DNA of 64,000 nucleotides, from positions 1 to 64,000 of the forward strand of contig CCNC01000200.1 of the NCBI GenBank assembly GCA_000824845.1. The letters run 5' to 3'. The notes under the pieces were generated by a model. It had not been told where the DNA came from. It saw only the letters and a program-made list of their open reading frames with translations, and searched no databases. Numbering within the stretch: the stretch's first letter is position 1; each line of letters starts with the position of its first letter. Of the stretch, positions 21,025 to 29,721 are shown piece after piece. Origin of the DNA: Mesorhizobium sp. ORS 3359 (GTDB lineage: Bacteria > Pseudomonadota > Alphaproteobacteria > Rhizobiales > Rhizobiaceae). The position numbers were made by a program, and so were the translations under genes.

Positions 21025-21813
21025 ATGCCGCGTTTTCGGCTCGATATCGAATATGACGGCAGCCAGTTCGCGGGCTGGCAGCATCAGGCCGACCAGCCCT
21101 CGGTGCAGCAGGCGATCGAGCAGGCGATCGAGAAGTTCTGCGGCGAAGACCTACGAATACGGGCCGCCGGCCGTACCGATGCCGGTGTGCACGCCACCGC
21201 CCAAGTGGCGCATGTCGATCTCGCCAAGGCTTGGCCGGGCGACAAGGTGCGCGATGCGGTGAATGCCCATCTGCAGGCGGCCGGCGCGCGAATCGCCATC
21301 CTCAAGGCGGCGGTCGTCGCCGACGATTTCGACGCGCGCTTTTCCGCTACCGGCCGCCACTATCTCTACCGCATCCTCAACCGCCGGGCGCCGGCGGCGC
21401 TGGAAAAGGGCAAGGTCTGGTGGGTGCCGAAGCGGCTCGACGCCGAGGCCATGCATGAGGCGGCGAAAGTGCTGCTTGGAAAGCACGACTTCACCACCTT
21501 CCGCTCCACGCAGTGCCAGGCCGAAAGCCCGGTTCGCACGCTTGACCGCCTCGACGTCAGCCGCAATGGCGACTTCATCGAGCTGCGCAGCTCGGCGCGC
21601 TCCTTCCTGCACAACCAGGTTCGCTCGATGGTGGGCTCCTTGCGGCGCGTCGGCGACGGTTCCTGGCGCGCGGCCGATCTCAAGGCCGCGCTCGAAGCGC
21701 GCGACCGCGCCGCCTGCGGCCAGGTGGCGCCGCCCGACGGGCTTTTTCTCGTCGGCGTCGACTATCCGGAGGCGCCCGGCAAATTCACCATCGCCGGGGA
21801 CGGCGACACTTAA
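21025..21813 (+). CDS. truA: tRNA pseudouridine(38-40) synthase TruA
   Basis: Makes pseudouridine in the anticodon stem-loop of tRNAs. 262 residues. Seen: DIEYDGSQFAGWQ (7-19), the catalytic aspartate in AAGRTDAGVHA (Asp52), and the C-terminal SFLHNQVRSMVG stretch. It ends with a 4-base convergent overlap against the membrane protein gene that precedes dapE's strand-mate. Confidence 0.97.
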   Translation: MPRFRLDIEYDGSQFAGWQHQADQPSVQQAIEQAIEKFCGEDLRIRAAGRTDAGVHATAQVAHVDLAKAWPGDKVRDAVNAHLQAAGARIAILKAAVVADDFDARFSATGRHYLYRILNRRAPAALEKGKVWWVPKRLDAEAMHEAAKVLLGKHDFTTFRSTQCQAESPVRTLDRLDVSRNGDFIELRSSARSFLHNQVRSMVGSLRRVGDGSWRAADLKAALEARDRAACGQVAPPDGLFLVGVDYPEAPGKFTIAGDGDT

Positions 21814-22415
21814 CCCGTCGTGCTGTCCGGTATGTCGATGCCGAGCAGCGCCTGCAGGCCGAACAGGACGAGCAGCGACGCGATGAACATGCCGATGAAG
21901 ACGGCGGTGCCCACGGCGGCGCCCTTGCCGATCGACGCATTGGTCATGCGCCAGGTCAAAAGCGCCGACAGCGCGAACAGGAACAGCGAGACAAGGCTGC
22001 TGATCTCGCTGGTTGAGGGCAGGAACAGCCTGAGCAGCGCCGAGGGCAGCATCAACCAGGCGATGATCGCCGACGCCCAGTTGGAGGCAACGACATAGTG
22101 GACGAAGCGGCCGCCGATGCCGGCGCGCGGCGCGACCAGCGCCAGCGCCACCAGCGGCAACACCCAGGAGCCGATATCCACCGTCGCCAGCCTGATCAGC
22201 ATGCCGAGGCGCCCGGCGAAGGCCTCCGGATCGCCGATCTCGTTGGCGATTCCGACCCAGCCGACGATCAGCGCTGGCGCCGCCACGACGATGGCGTAGA
22301 AGGAATTCCAGAAACCGTCCGCTGAAAGGTCGAGCAGGCGCAGCCCGTCGGCCTTGCCGAACATCAGCCGCCAGGCGCCGACCAGCGAAGCATAGGTTTC
22401 GTCCGCCGATAGCAT
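21810..22415 (-). CDS. Small polytopic membrane protein (Yip1-like), unknown function
   Basis: 201 residues starting MLSADETYASLVGAWRLMFG, then about five hydrophobic segments (about 35-55, 70-95, 105-125, 130-150, 165-195). No catalytic motif. The ATG at 22415 lies 2 bases after the dapE stop, so it is translationally coupled to dapE. The frame stays open upstream through dapE, but that part is a shadow of the dapE frame. A Yip1-like fold is an impression from the helix pattern only. Confidence 0.75.
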   Translation of the reverse strand: MLSADETYASLVGAWRLMFGKADGLRLLDLSADGFWNSFYAIVVAAPALIVGWVGIANEIGDPEAFAGRLGMLIRLATVDIGSWVLPLVALALVAPRAGIGGRFVHYVVASNWASAIIAWLMLPSALLRLFLPSTSEISSLVSLFLFALSALLTWRMTNASIGKGAAVGTAVFIGMFIASLLVLFGLQALLGIDIPDSTTG

Positions 22416-22417
22416 GG

Positions 22418-23617
22418 TCACGAAAGGCCTTTTGCGAACCAGTCTTCGATGAAGCGTTCGTAGATCTCCGTCAGCGTCTCGAGGTCGGCAAGCGCGACGC
22501 GCTCGTCCACCATATGCATGGTCTTGCCGACCAGGCCGAACTCGACCACCGGGCAATAGTCCTTGATGAAGCGCGCGTCCGACGTGCCGCCGGAGGTGGA
22601 GAGTGCCGGCGTCCTGCCGACCACCGTCTTGACGGAGCTGCTCAGCGTATCGATCAGCCTGTCGTCGCGCGTGAGGAAGACATGGCTCGGCCGGTCGCGC
22701 CAGACAAGCTCGTAGTCGACTGGCGTCTTCTTGCCCGGCCGGTATTTCTTGCGGCCGGCCGCCTGGTCGAGCCGGTTGTGGATCTCGGCCTGGATCGTTT
22801 CCGCGTCCCACGTGTCGTTGAAGCGGATGTTGAACGTCGCCGTCGCCTTGGCAGGGATGACGTTGGTGGCCGGATTGCCGACGTCGATCGACGTCACTTC
22901 GAGATTGGTCGGCTGGAAATCCTTGGTTCCCTTGTCGAATACGGGATGGAGCAGCGCGTCGACCAGGCTCATCAGCCCGCGCACCGGATTGTCGGCAAGC
23001 TGCGGATAGGCGGCATGGCCCTGGCGTCCATTGACGGTCACGGTGCCGGACAGCGAGCCGCGGCGGCCGATCTTGATCATGTCGCCCAGCGCATCCGGAT
23101 TGGTCGGCTCGCCGACGATCGAGGCGTCCCACTTCTCGCCCTTGGCGGCCGCCCAGTCGAGCAGCTTGGTGGTGCCGTTGATCGCCGGCCCTTCCTCGTC
23201 GCCGGTGATGAGCAGCGAGACCGAGCCTTTCGGGCCGCCGTTTTTCTCCACGTGGCGAGCCACCGCGGCGATGAAGCAGGCGATGCCGCCCTTCATGTCG
23301 ACGGCGCCGCGGCCATACATCTCGCCTTTGGCGATTTCGGCGGCGAAGGGCGGATGCGTCCATGCCGATTCGTCGCCCACCGGCACGACATCGGTATGGC
23401 CGGCAAACATCAGATGCGGGCCGTTGCCGGAGCGCCGCGCATAGAGGTTTTCGATGTCCGGCGTGCCGTCTTCCGAGAAGACTGGACGCTCGACCGAAAA
23501 GCCGAGCGGCTTCAGCATGTCCGCCAGCGCGGCAAGAGCCCCACCTTCTGCGGGTGTCACGGACGGACAGCGGATCAGGGCGGCAAGATTCGCGGCGGGA
23601 TCGGTCGGCAATGTCAT
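22418..23617 (-). CDS. dapE: Succinyl-diaminopimelate desuccinylase
   Basis: Releases LL-diaminopimelate from its succinylated form, a step of lysine and peptidoglycan synthesis; dapD lies 2.4 kb away. 399 residues, M20 metallopeptidase fold: MFAGHTDVVP (first metal His and Asp at about 65-70), GRGAVDMKGG (bridging Asp), TGDEEGPAING (catalytic Glu pair), and C-terminal TSGGTSDARFI. Start at 23617 (MTLPTDPAANL) fits the family; the GTG at 23653 is the alternative. Confidence 0.95.
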   Translation of the reverse strand: MTLPTDPAANLAALIRCPSVTPAEGGALAALADMLKPLGFSVERPVFSEDGTPDIENLYARRSGNGPHLMFAGHTDVVPVGDESAWTHPPFAAEIAKGEMYGRGAVDMKGGIACFIAAVARHVEKNGGPKGSVSLLITGDEEGPAINGTTKLLDWAAAKGEKWDASIVGEPTNPDALGDMIKIGRRGSLSGTVTVNGRQGHAAYPQLADNPVRGLMSLVDALLHPVFDKGTKDFQPTNLEVTSIDVGNPATNVIPAKATATFNIRFNDTWDAETIQAEIHNRLDQAAGRKKYRPGKKTPVDYELVWRDRPSHVFLTRDDRLIDTLSSSVKTVVGRTPALSTSGGTSDARFIKDYCPVVEFGLVGKTMHMVDERVALADLETLTEIYERFIEDWFAKGLS

Positions 23618-23740
23618 GGGCAAAGCGATAGTCGAAAGCGTTTGTCGTGTCACGGTGGCAGATCATCGCCGGTCATGCCGCCGACAATATGGTTTTCATC
23701 ACGTATAAATGCATGTTGCGAGCCAGATGAGGACAAATGC

Positions 23741-24775
23741 ATGGCCAGCGAAACAAGTACCATCGCGATAGCCGGCGCCGGCAGCATCGGCTGCTATGTC
23801 GGCGGCTGCCTGGCGCTCGCCGGGCGCAAGGTGGTCTTCCTGGGCCGCGGCCGCGTCGTCGAGGCCATGCGAGAAAGCGGGTTGCGCGTCAGCGATCTTG
23901 CCGGCCGCGACCGCCGCATCGAGGCGCAGGCGATTTCGGCGACCGACGATCCGGCAACCGCGCTGTCCGACGCTGACCTCATCCTGGTGACGGTGAAGAG
24001 CGGCGCGACCGCGGAGATGGCCGGGCAGATCGCCGCCCATGGGCGTCCGGATGCCGTGGTGGTCAGCCTGCAGAACGGCGTCGACAATGCCGACCGGCTG
24101 CGCGACGCGCTCCCCGGACGGCAGGTGCTGACCGGCATGGTGATGTTCAACGTCGTCCAGTCGCCGGACGGCGAGCTGCCGTTGCGCGTCCATCGCGCCA
24201 GCCAGGGCGAGGTGATGATCGACGACGGCATCGAGGGCCTTGCCGAGCTGCTCGATATCGACGGGCTTGCCGTCGAGGCGCGCGCCGACATGAAGGCGGT
24301 GCAGTGGAGCAAATTGCTGATGAACCTCAACAATGCCCTGGTGGCGCTGTCCGACCTGCCGCTGGCAAGCCAACTGGCCGACCGGAGCTGGCGCGTGATC
24401 CTGGCCGCCCAGATCGACGAGGCGCTCGCCGCGATGAGGGCGGCGGGCATAGCGCCGGCGCGCATCACCGGCCTGCCGCCGGCGCTGCTGTCGAAAGTGC
24501 TGCGGCTGCCCGACTGGCTGTTCGGCCTCCTGGCGCGCCGCATGCTGGCCATCGACTCTCAGGCGCGTTCGTCGATGTGGGATGATCTCAAGCGTGGCCG
24601 TCCGACGGAGATCGATGAATTGCAGGGCGCGGTCATTCGCCTGGCCAGGCAGGCCGGCATCCCGACGCCGATGAACGAACGGGTCGCAGCTCTGGTGCGT
24701 CAGGCCGAAACGGAAAAGCGCGGTCCCCCTGGCCTCAGGCCGGAAGCGGTCAGCGCAATTCCAGGAAAAATGTGA
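23741..24775 (+). CDS. panE: 2-dehydropantoate 2-reductase
   Basis: NADPH-dependent reduction of ketopantoate to pantoate for coenzyme A synthesis. 344 residues: Rossmann motif AIAGAGSIGCYVGG (about 7-20), LVTVKSGAT, VSLQNGVDN (about 105-113) and the C-terminal catalytic Lys region WSKLLMNLNNAL (about 188-199) with IDELQGAV. GAGGA precedes the ATG at 23741; the longer upstream frame is antisense to dapE. The last residues SAIPGKM and the stop codon lie inside an interspersed repeat (24756-24853), so the C-terminus appears recently replaced. Confidence 0.9.
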   Translation: MASETSTIAIAGAGSIGCYVGGCLALAGRKVVFLGRGRVVEAMRESGLRVSDLAGRDRRIEAQAISATDDPATALSDADLILVTVKSGATAEMAGQIAAHGRPDAVVVSLQNGVDNADRLRDALPGRQVLTGMVMFNVVQSPDGELPLRVHRASQGEVMIDDGIEGLAELLDIDGLAVEARADMKAVQWSKLLMNLNNALVALSDLPLASQLADRSWRVILAAQIDEALAAMRAAGIAPARITGLPPALLSKVLRLPDWLFGLLARRMLAIDSQARSSMWDDLKRGRPTEIDELQGAVIRLARQAGIPTPMNERVAALVRQAETEKRGPPGLRPEAVSAIPGKM

Positions 24776-24853
24776 GCGGTTTTCCGTCCGGAATTGCGCA
24801 AAGACAAAAGGATAGAGCGGTTCGCCGTTTCCGTGAAACGGTGAACCGCTCTA
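24756..24853. repeat. Interspersed repeat family A, copy 1
   Basis: Contains the unit CAATTCCAGGAAAAATGTGA, then TCCGGAATTGCGCAAAGAC, then a 19-bp hairpin (24813-24831 with 24834-24853, one mismatch) built on TAGAGCGGTTC. Related pieces occur at 39431-39517, 45341-45460 and 53377-53406. The hairpin may also terminate both flanking genes. Confidence 0.8.
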
Positions 24854-25552
24854 GCGGCGGCCTTCGATCAGCGTGATCTTCTGCCAGATCTTGCGCGACA
24901 GGTTGGAGCTCAGGTTCTCGATGTCGTTGACCCCGTCGATGACGACATCGTCATTGACCGACTGCGCGAACAGCGCCGCGACCTTGCCGGTGATCGACAG
25001 CATCTCCGAGCAATAATCGAGATAGCGCGCAAGGTCCGCGGCGTTGGTGATGCGGGCGGGCGAGTGCGCGGTCGGCTTGAACTCGGCCGACAGCGCCGCC
25101 GGGTCCTTGGTCAGCTGATGCATGTCGATGACATGGATCAGCGAGCGCAGCCCGTGCAACTGGCGGAACACCATCTTGCGCTTGATGCGCTCCTCGGTGC
25201 GGACCAGCGCCAGCAGGCCGAGCACGGCCAGGATGACGGTGTTGATCGTCGCCTCGATGCCTTGCATCGACTGCACGGCGTCATCGGCGCCCGAGATGCG
25301 GTCGAGCGGCAGGATCGTGCCGACGAACAGGAACACCGCCACGCCGGCGATGAAGGCGGCGACGATGACGCCGCGCAGCCACCAGATCGGCGTCTCCAAT
25401 TCCTTGGCCGCCTTGGCGAGATCCCGCGACAGCGACACCAGCTCGGCGGCGACGCCGCGCAGGCCGGCATCCGGAAAACGCTCGCCGATCCGCTCCTCCA
25501 GCCTTTCGGCCGTCTCGATGATCAGTTGCGGATCGAGCGCGCGGTAGCGCAT
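24851..25552 (-). CDS. Membrane protein of unknown function (233 aa)
   Basis: Two hydrophobic helices (about 58-80 and 105-122) between a soluble amphipathic N-terminus (EERIGERFPDAGLRGV) and a mostly helical C-terminal half (SLIHVIDMHQLTKDP, YCSEMLSITGKVAALFAQS). No family recognised. The TAG stop is supplied by the terminal bases of repeat copy A1. It is 7 bases downstream of the DUF805 gene on the same strand, so the two are probably co-transcribed. Confidence 0.75.
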   Translation of the reverse strand: MRYRALDPQLIIETAERLEERIGERFPDAGLRGVAAELVSLSRDLAKAAKELETPIWWLRGVIVAAFIAGVAVFLFVGTILPLDRISGADDAVQSMQGIEATINTVILAVLGLLALVRTEERIKRKMVFRQLHGLRSLIHVIDMHQLTKDPAALSAEFKPTAHSPARITNAADLARYLDYCSEMLSITGKVAALFAQSVNDDVVIDGVNDIENLSSNLSRKIWQKITLIEGRR

Positions 25553-25559
25553 GACGGCC

Positions 25560-25949
25560 TCACGAATCGGCCGGCGCGTTGGTGCGCCTGCCGTAACGGT
25601 TCGGTCCGGGATCGCTGCGGAAACAGGAGAGGATGATGAGCAGGATGGGACCGATGATGAGCGAGATCAGCGCAAAATAGGTCGGCTTGCCGAAATCATG
25701 GAAGCGCTTTGCCGTCACCGCGAAGGTGGCCCAGGCCGAGATCAGGAGCACGCCCCAGCATATCATGGCCCAATTCTGGCTGGCGGCGGTGTTCAACTCC
25801 ACCCGCGCGAACTGGTAGAACGGGAAAAACTGGACGAGCACCAGCAAAACCCCGGCAAGCGCATAGGCGACCGGGCTCAGCCGCCCCGAAAGGCTGAAGA
25901 ACAGCCAGAGGAATTGCGATCTTTCAGACAACCGCGTCCGCTCCGTCAA
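25560..25949 (-). CDS. DUF805 family membrane protein
   Basis: 129 residues with three to four hydrophobic segments (about 25-45, 60-80, 90-110). The pattern FFSLSGRLSPVAY at 17-29 and TAKRFHDFGKPTYFAL at about 78-93 (the family's xRxHDxx motif) supports DUF805, a small inner-membrane family of unknown role. The start lies 3 bases from repeat B1, so its upstream region is largely repeat sequence. Confidence 0.85.
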   Translation of the reverse strand: MTERTRLSERSQFLWLFFSLSGRLSPVAYALAGVLLVLVQFFPFYQFARVELNTAASQNWAMICWGVLLISAWATFAVTAKRFHDFGKPTYFALISLIIGPILLIILSCFRSDPGPNRYGRRTNAPADS

Positions 25950-25951
25950 AG

Positions 25952-26053
25952 CATGTCTCCCGAAAGTGGGAACCGGTTTCGGGATAAAGACATGCGCAAG
26001 ATCAAAAACCTAAAGCGCAGGGAGCGAATCTGAAAGATCGCGATGCGCTTTAG
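25952..26053. repeat. Interspersed repeat family B, copy 1
   Basis: Core CATGTCTCCCGAAAGTGGGA through AACCGGTTTC to GACATG (25952-25994), with CATGTC/GACATG ends inverted. A second palindrome follows: CTAAAGCGC (26010-26018) and GCGCTTTAG (26045-26053). It lies between dapD and the DUF805 gene. The core recurs at 40433-40475. Confidence 0.8.
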
Positions 26054-26059
26054 GCAGGA

Positions 26060-26914
26060 TCAATCGCGCAGCAATTCGTTGATCGAGGTCTTGGAACGGG
26101 TCTTGGCGTCGACGCGCTTGACGATGACGGCGCAGTAGAGGCTCGGACCCGGCTCGTTATTCGGGAAATTCTTGCCCGGCATCGAGCCGGCGACCACCAC
26201 CGAGTTCGCCGGCACCTCACCGTAGAATACCTCGCCGGTGGCGCGGTCGACGATCTTGGTCGACTGGCCGATGAACACGCCCATGCCGAGCACCGAGCCT
26301 TCGCGCACGATGCAGCCTTCCACCACTTCCGAGCGCGCGCCGATGAAGCAATTGTCCTCGATGATGGTCGGTCCGGCCTGCATCGGCTCCAGCACGCCGC
26401 CGATGCCGACGCCGCCGGAAAGATGCACGTTCTTGCCGATCTGGGCGCAGGAGCCGACCGAGGCCCAGGTGTCGACCATGGTGCCCGAATCGACATAGGC
26501 GCCGACATTGACGAAAGACGGCATCAGCACGGCGCCCGGCGCGACATAGGCCGAGCGGCGCACGATGGAAGACGGCACGGCGCGGAAGCCGGCCTTCTCG
26601 AAATCGACGGCGCTCCAGCCGTCGAACTTCGACGGCACCTTGTCCCACCAGACCGCCTGGCCGGGGCCGCCCTTGATGATCTCCATCGGGTTCAGCCGGA
26701 AGGAGAGCAGCACCGCCTTCTTCAGCCACTGGTTGACATGCCACTTGCCGTCGTCCCGCCGCTCCGCGACGCGGGCGACACCGCGGTCGAGCAGATCGAG
26801 CGCCGCCTGGATGGCCTCGCGCGTCTCGCCGCGCGTCGCCGTTGAAATCGCGTCGCGCTCCTCGAAGGCCCTCTCGATGGTCGTTTCGAGGCTCGCCAGA
26901 TCGGGCTTCGACAT
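26060..26914 (-). CDS. dapD: 2,3,4,5-tetrahydropyridine-2,6-dicarboxylate N-succinyltransferase
   Basis: Succinylates tetrahydrodipicolinate in the succinylase branch of lysine/diaminopimelate synthesis; dapE nearby completes the branch. 284 residues: an N-terminal helical part, then the left-handed beta-helix with hexapeptide rhythm (VLMPSFVNVGAYVDSGTMVD, about 131-150, then GSCAQIGKNVHLSGGVGIGG) and the VVAGSMPGK loop. Start at 26914 fits family length. Confidence 0.97.
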   Translation of the reverse strand: MSKPDLASLETTIERAFEERDAISTATRGETREAIQAALDLLDRGVARVAERRDDGKWHVNQWLKKAVLLSFRLNPMEIIKGGPGQAVWWDKVPSKFDGWSAVDFEKAGFRAVPSSIVRRSAYVAPGAVLMPSFVNVGAYVDSGTMVDTWASVGSCAQIGKNVHLSGGVGIGGVLEPMQAGPTIIEDNCFIGARSEVVEGCIVREGSVLGMGVFIGQSTKIVDRATGEVFYGEVPANSVVVAGSMPGKNFPNNEPGPSLYCAVIVKRVDAKTRSKTSINELLRD

Positions 26915-27049
26915 GATTTCGCTCCATTACCAAGCTGTTAAGGGGCTCAGCCTTAACCTGTTTAAAAGTCGCGCGGACCCTATGTTAAGGCTGAATGAGG
27001 GTCAATCGCGCCAGCGTCACGGGACGGCGCAAGTAAGGGAATTGGACGG

Positions 27050-27904
27050 GTGGATTCGATGACTCCCATGGAAAAGGCGGGGTGGACGCCGCTGCCGCAT
27101 TCGGACGAGGACCTGGAGCGCGCGAAAAGCGTGCCGGACACCCCGCAGACTCGTGCCGAAACCTACCGGCTGGCCTGGAACGACCCGGACTTCATGACGC
27201 GGCGCGAATTGCGGGCCGTGCGGCTGCAGCTCGAGCTCTTGAAGCCGGAGATGATCCTGGCCGAACGCGGCATCCGCTCGACCGTGATCCTCTTCGGCGG
27301 CGCCCGCCTGCCTGAGCCCGGCGGCGAAGCCTGGGCGGCGAAGAACGAGACGCAGAAGAAGAACCTCGAGGCGAACAGCAAATATTACGAGGAAGCGCGC
27401 AAATTCGCCCGTCTGTGCTCGCAGCAATCGGCCACCTCCTATTATCGTGAATATGTCGTCGTCACCGGTGGCGGGCCTGGCGTCATGGAGGCGGGCAACC
27501 GCGGCGCCGACGATGTCGGCGCTCCGTCGATCGGCTTGAACATCGTGCTGCCGCACGAGCAGGCGCCCAACGCCTATGTCACGCCGGAGCTCTGCTTCAA
27601 CTTCCACTATTTCGCCATCCGCAAGATGCATTTCGTCATGCGCGCCAAGGCGGTCGCCGTGTTCCCGGGCGGCTTCGGCACGATGGATGAGTTCTTCGAG
27701 ACCCTGACCCTGATCCAGACCGGACGCATGGAGCGCGTGCCGGTGATCCTGTTCGGCAAGGCCTTCTGGCGAAGGGTGATCGACCTCGATTTCCTCGCCG
27801 AGCAGGGCACGATCTCGCCCGGCGATCAGGATATCATCGATTTCGTCGACACCGCCGAGGAAGCCTGGGACATCATCCGACGCTTCTACAAGTTGGGGGA
27901 GTAG
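27050..27904 (+). CDS. LOG-family protein (TIGR00730-like Rossmann fold)
   Basis: 284 residues. Seen: VILFGGARLP (about 78-87), VVTGGGPGVMEAGNRGA (about 140-156) and PGGFGTMDEFFE (about 205-216), the two signature motifs of cytokinin riboside 5'-monophosphate phosphoribohydrolase (LOG) and related nucleosidases. It may hydrolyse nucleoside monophosphates; a cytokinin-type activity is possible but unproved. Start could be GTG 27050 or ATG 27059. It is followed directly by a giant hairpin. Confidence 0.85.
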   Translation: MDSMTPMEKAGWTPLPHSDEDLERAKSVPDTPQTRAETYRLAWNDPDFMTRRELRAVRLQLELLKPEMILAERGIRSTVILFGGARLPEPGGEAWAAKNETQKKNLEANSKYYEEARKFARLCSQQSATSYYREYVVVTGGGPGVMEAGNRGADDVGAPSIGLNIVLPHEQAPNAYVTPELCFNFHYFAIRKMHFVMRAKAVAVFPGGFGTMDEFFETLTLIQTGRMERVPVILFGKAFWRRVIDLDFLAEQGTISPGDQDIIDFVDTAEEAWDIIRRFYKLGE

Positions 27905-28007
27905 GAACTGAAGAATTGAAGAACTGAAGAACTGAGGAAATGAGGAACGATCGGGACGTCTTTTTCCTCAATTCCTCAATTCCTCAATTCCTCAGTTCGT
28001 CAGTTCC
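27904..28007. repeat. 44-nt-arm hairpin of diverged 8-bp tandem repeats
   Basis: Left arm 27904-27947 is built from units like GGAACTGA; right arm 27964-28007 from TTCCTCAA units. The left arm matches the reverse complement of the right at 37 of 44 positions without gaps, and most mismatches are G-U compatible in one transcript. The 16-nt loop includes CGATCGGGACGTC. It starts in the LOG gene stop codon and ends 33 bases before the convergent response-regulator stop, so it may be a bidirectional terminator. Confidence 0.85.
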
Positions 28008-28039
28008 CCCACTCCCGGCCGCATCCCGGCCATGCCTGC

Positions 28040-28684
28040 TCACACCGGCAACTCGGCCAGCCAGCCATTCGAGTGCGCGAAGCGCACAATGGCCGCCCGC
28101 GAGCGGAGCTCGAGCTTGTCGGACGCCCTGGTGCGATAGGTTTCGATCGTCTTGATGCTGAGGTTGAGGCGGGACGAGATTTCCTTGTTGCTGTAGCCGA
28201 GTGCCACCAGCTGGATGACCGACCGCTCCCGTTGGCTCAGATTGCCCGGATCGCCCTGCGGGGCGCAGCGCGGGCTCAGGATGCGCGCCGCAAGTGCGGG
28301 ATCGACATAATTGTCACCGGCCAGCACGCATCGGATGGCCTGCAGCAGGTCCGTCGCGGTCGAGCGCTTGACCACGAAGCCGCGGCCACCGGCCGCAAGC
28401 ACCTGGCGCAGGCAGCCGGGGTCCTCATGCGCCGTCAATGCTATGCAGCTGACCTCGGGAAAGCGCTCGCCGAGCCTTTCGACCAGCACGACGCCGCTGT
28501 CGCCGGGAAGCGATATATCGACCACGGCGATATCGGGCAGCGTCTTGCCGATCCCTTCAAGGGCATCCTCGGCATTCCCGGCCAGGCCGACGACCGTCAG
28601 ATCGTCCTGGCTGTTGATCATCGCCCCGACCCCCGACAGCATGATCGGGTGGTCGTCGACCAGAAATATCCGCCTGCAGCGCAC
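28040..28684 (-). CDS. NarL/FixJ-type response regulator
   Basis: 214 residues. Receiver domain with acidic pocket DDH (10-12), phospho-acceptor Asp56 (VVDISLPG) and conserved Lys near 103 (VVKRS). C-terminal LuxR-type HTH at about 150-205: LSQRERSVIQLVALGYSNKE. Start is GTG at 28684 with GGAGG 7 bases upstream. It is paired with the histidine kinase at 29047-29721 on the same strand, though 362 bases separate them. Targets unknown; the neighbouring Asn-Gly repeat genes are candidates. Confidence 0.93.
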   Translation of the reverse strand: MRCRRIFLVDDHPIMLSGVGAMINSQDDLTVVGLAGNAEDALEGIGKTLPDIAVVDISLPGDSGVVLVERLGERFPEVSCIALTAHEDPGCLRQVLAAGGRGFVVKRSTATDLLQAIRCVLAGDNYVDPALAARILSPRCAPQGDPGNLSQRERSVIQLVALGYSNKEISSRLNLSIKTIETYRTRASDKLELRSRAAIVRFAHSNGWLAELPV

Positions 28685-29046
28685 CTTTAACCTCCATCAG
28701 TCGTGAAGAGCCCTTCCTCCGGAAGAGGCCTCTTGTCCTTGATGGTCTAGGCAACAGCCCCGCATGGCGCGGGACGCCCGTCTGTATCGGCAAGCCCTGA
28801 GGCGGCCGTAGCGGGTAAAGCTATCCCCCCGCCTAACCCATGCGGCGCGGATTGTAAGCCGCAGCTAATGTCCGGGATGTGCGGCGCTTCACGTAGACGA
28901 GTTTAGGAAAGGAGCGTCGCGGTTTTGCTGTCCGAATCTGTGCAAAACCAGATACTTGGCAAAACGCGACGAACAGGCCCGAAGCCGAAGCGACCATTTC
29001 CCCACCCATCGGACTGTCCTTGGAAGGCGCAGCCCTTCCCCGCTAT
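28685..29046. other. Gap between response regulator and histidine kinase
   Basis: 362 bases with no convincing gene on either strand. It probably holds the promoter of the response regulator, since it lies upstream of that GTG, but no clear -35/-10 pair was recognised. Short dyad GCGGCGCGGATTGTAAGCC is not well formed. Confidence 0.4.
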
Positions 29047-29721
29047 TCAATGTGCCAACGGCACATCCGCATAAACGGTGGTTCCTTTCATCGCGGCGCT
29101 TTCGACCGTCAATTCACCGCCGACCAGCGCCAGCCGCTCCCGCATTCCGGCAAGTCCCAGATGGCCCGGACCGGGGTCGGCGCGGCCGTCAAAGCCGCGG
29201 CCATCATCCTCGATTGTCAGGCGCATTCGATCGTCCTGAATATGGGCCGTCAAGCTTACCCGGCTTGGCTGGGCATGCTTGCCGATATTGGTAAGCGCCT
29301 CCTGCGCGACACGATAAAGCGTGAGCGCGGTCTCTGCGGGCAGGGCGTTCGAAAGGGCGTCGAGATCCATCTCGCACGGAATGCCGAGCTGGCTGCAAAG
29401 CATTGTCGCCAGATCCTCGACCGAAGCCCGCAAGCCGAGACGATTAAGGTCGGCGGGCCGCAGGTTCCAGGCAGCGTCATGCACCTTGGCGCTGAGTTGA
29501 TCGACAAGCATCACGGCGCGCTCGAGGCGGCCGTCCATCTCTTGCGTGCCGGCACGGACGTTGTGCAACTCCAGCGCGACGCTGGCCAGCATCTGGCCGA
29601 GGTCGTCATGCAGCTCCCGCGACAGGCGCAGGCGCTGCTCTTCCTGCACGGCGATCAAGCGCCGCGCAAGCCTACGGCGCAGAGCCCTATCGTCCTTGCC
29701 TGTGGTCATACCCGCCCACAT
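29047..29721 (-). CDS. NarL-type cytoplasmic sensor histidine kinase
   Basis: 224 residues from the chosen start. HisKA_3-type phospho-acceptor His38 in LRLSRELHDDLGQML, then a GHKL ATPase domain: N-box VAQEALTNIGKHA (about 135-147), DDGRGFDG and GLAGMRERLALVGGEL. No membrane segment and no input domain before the H-box, so it must sense through a partner or a cytoplasmic cue. The frame is open to 29892; 29721 was chosen because GAAAGG precedes ATGTGG. Partner of the response regulator just downstream. Confidence 0.85.
   Translation of the reverse strand: MWAGMTTGKDDRALRRRLARRLIAVQEEQRLRLSRELHDDLGQMLASVALELHNVRAGTQEMDGRLERAVMLVDQLSAKVHDAAWNLRPADLNRLGLRASVEDLATMLCSQLGIPCEMDLDALSNALPAETALTLYRVAQEALTNIGKHAQPSRVSLTAHIQDDRMRLTIEDDGRGFDGRADPGPGHLGLAGMRERLALVGGELTVESAAMKGTTVYADVPLAH

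Noticed and set aside
22514..23740. Long plus-strand extension upstream of panE
   Set aside because: It lies antisense to dapE; the panE start at 23741 has its own ribosome site and family N-terminus.
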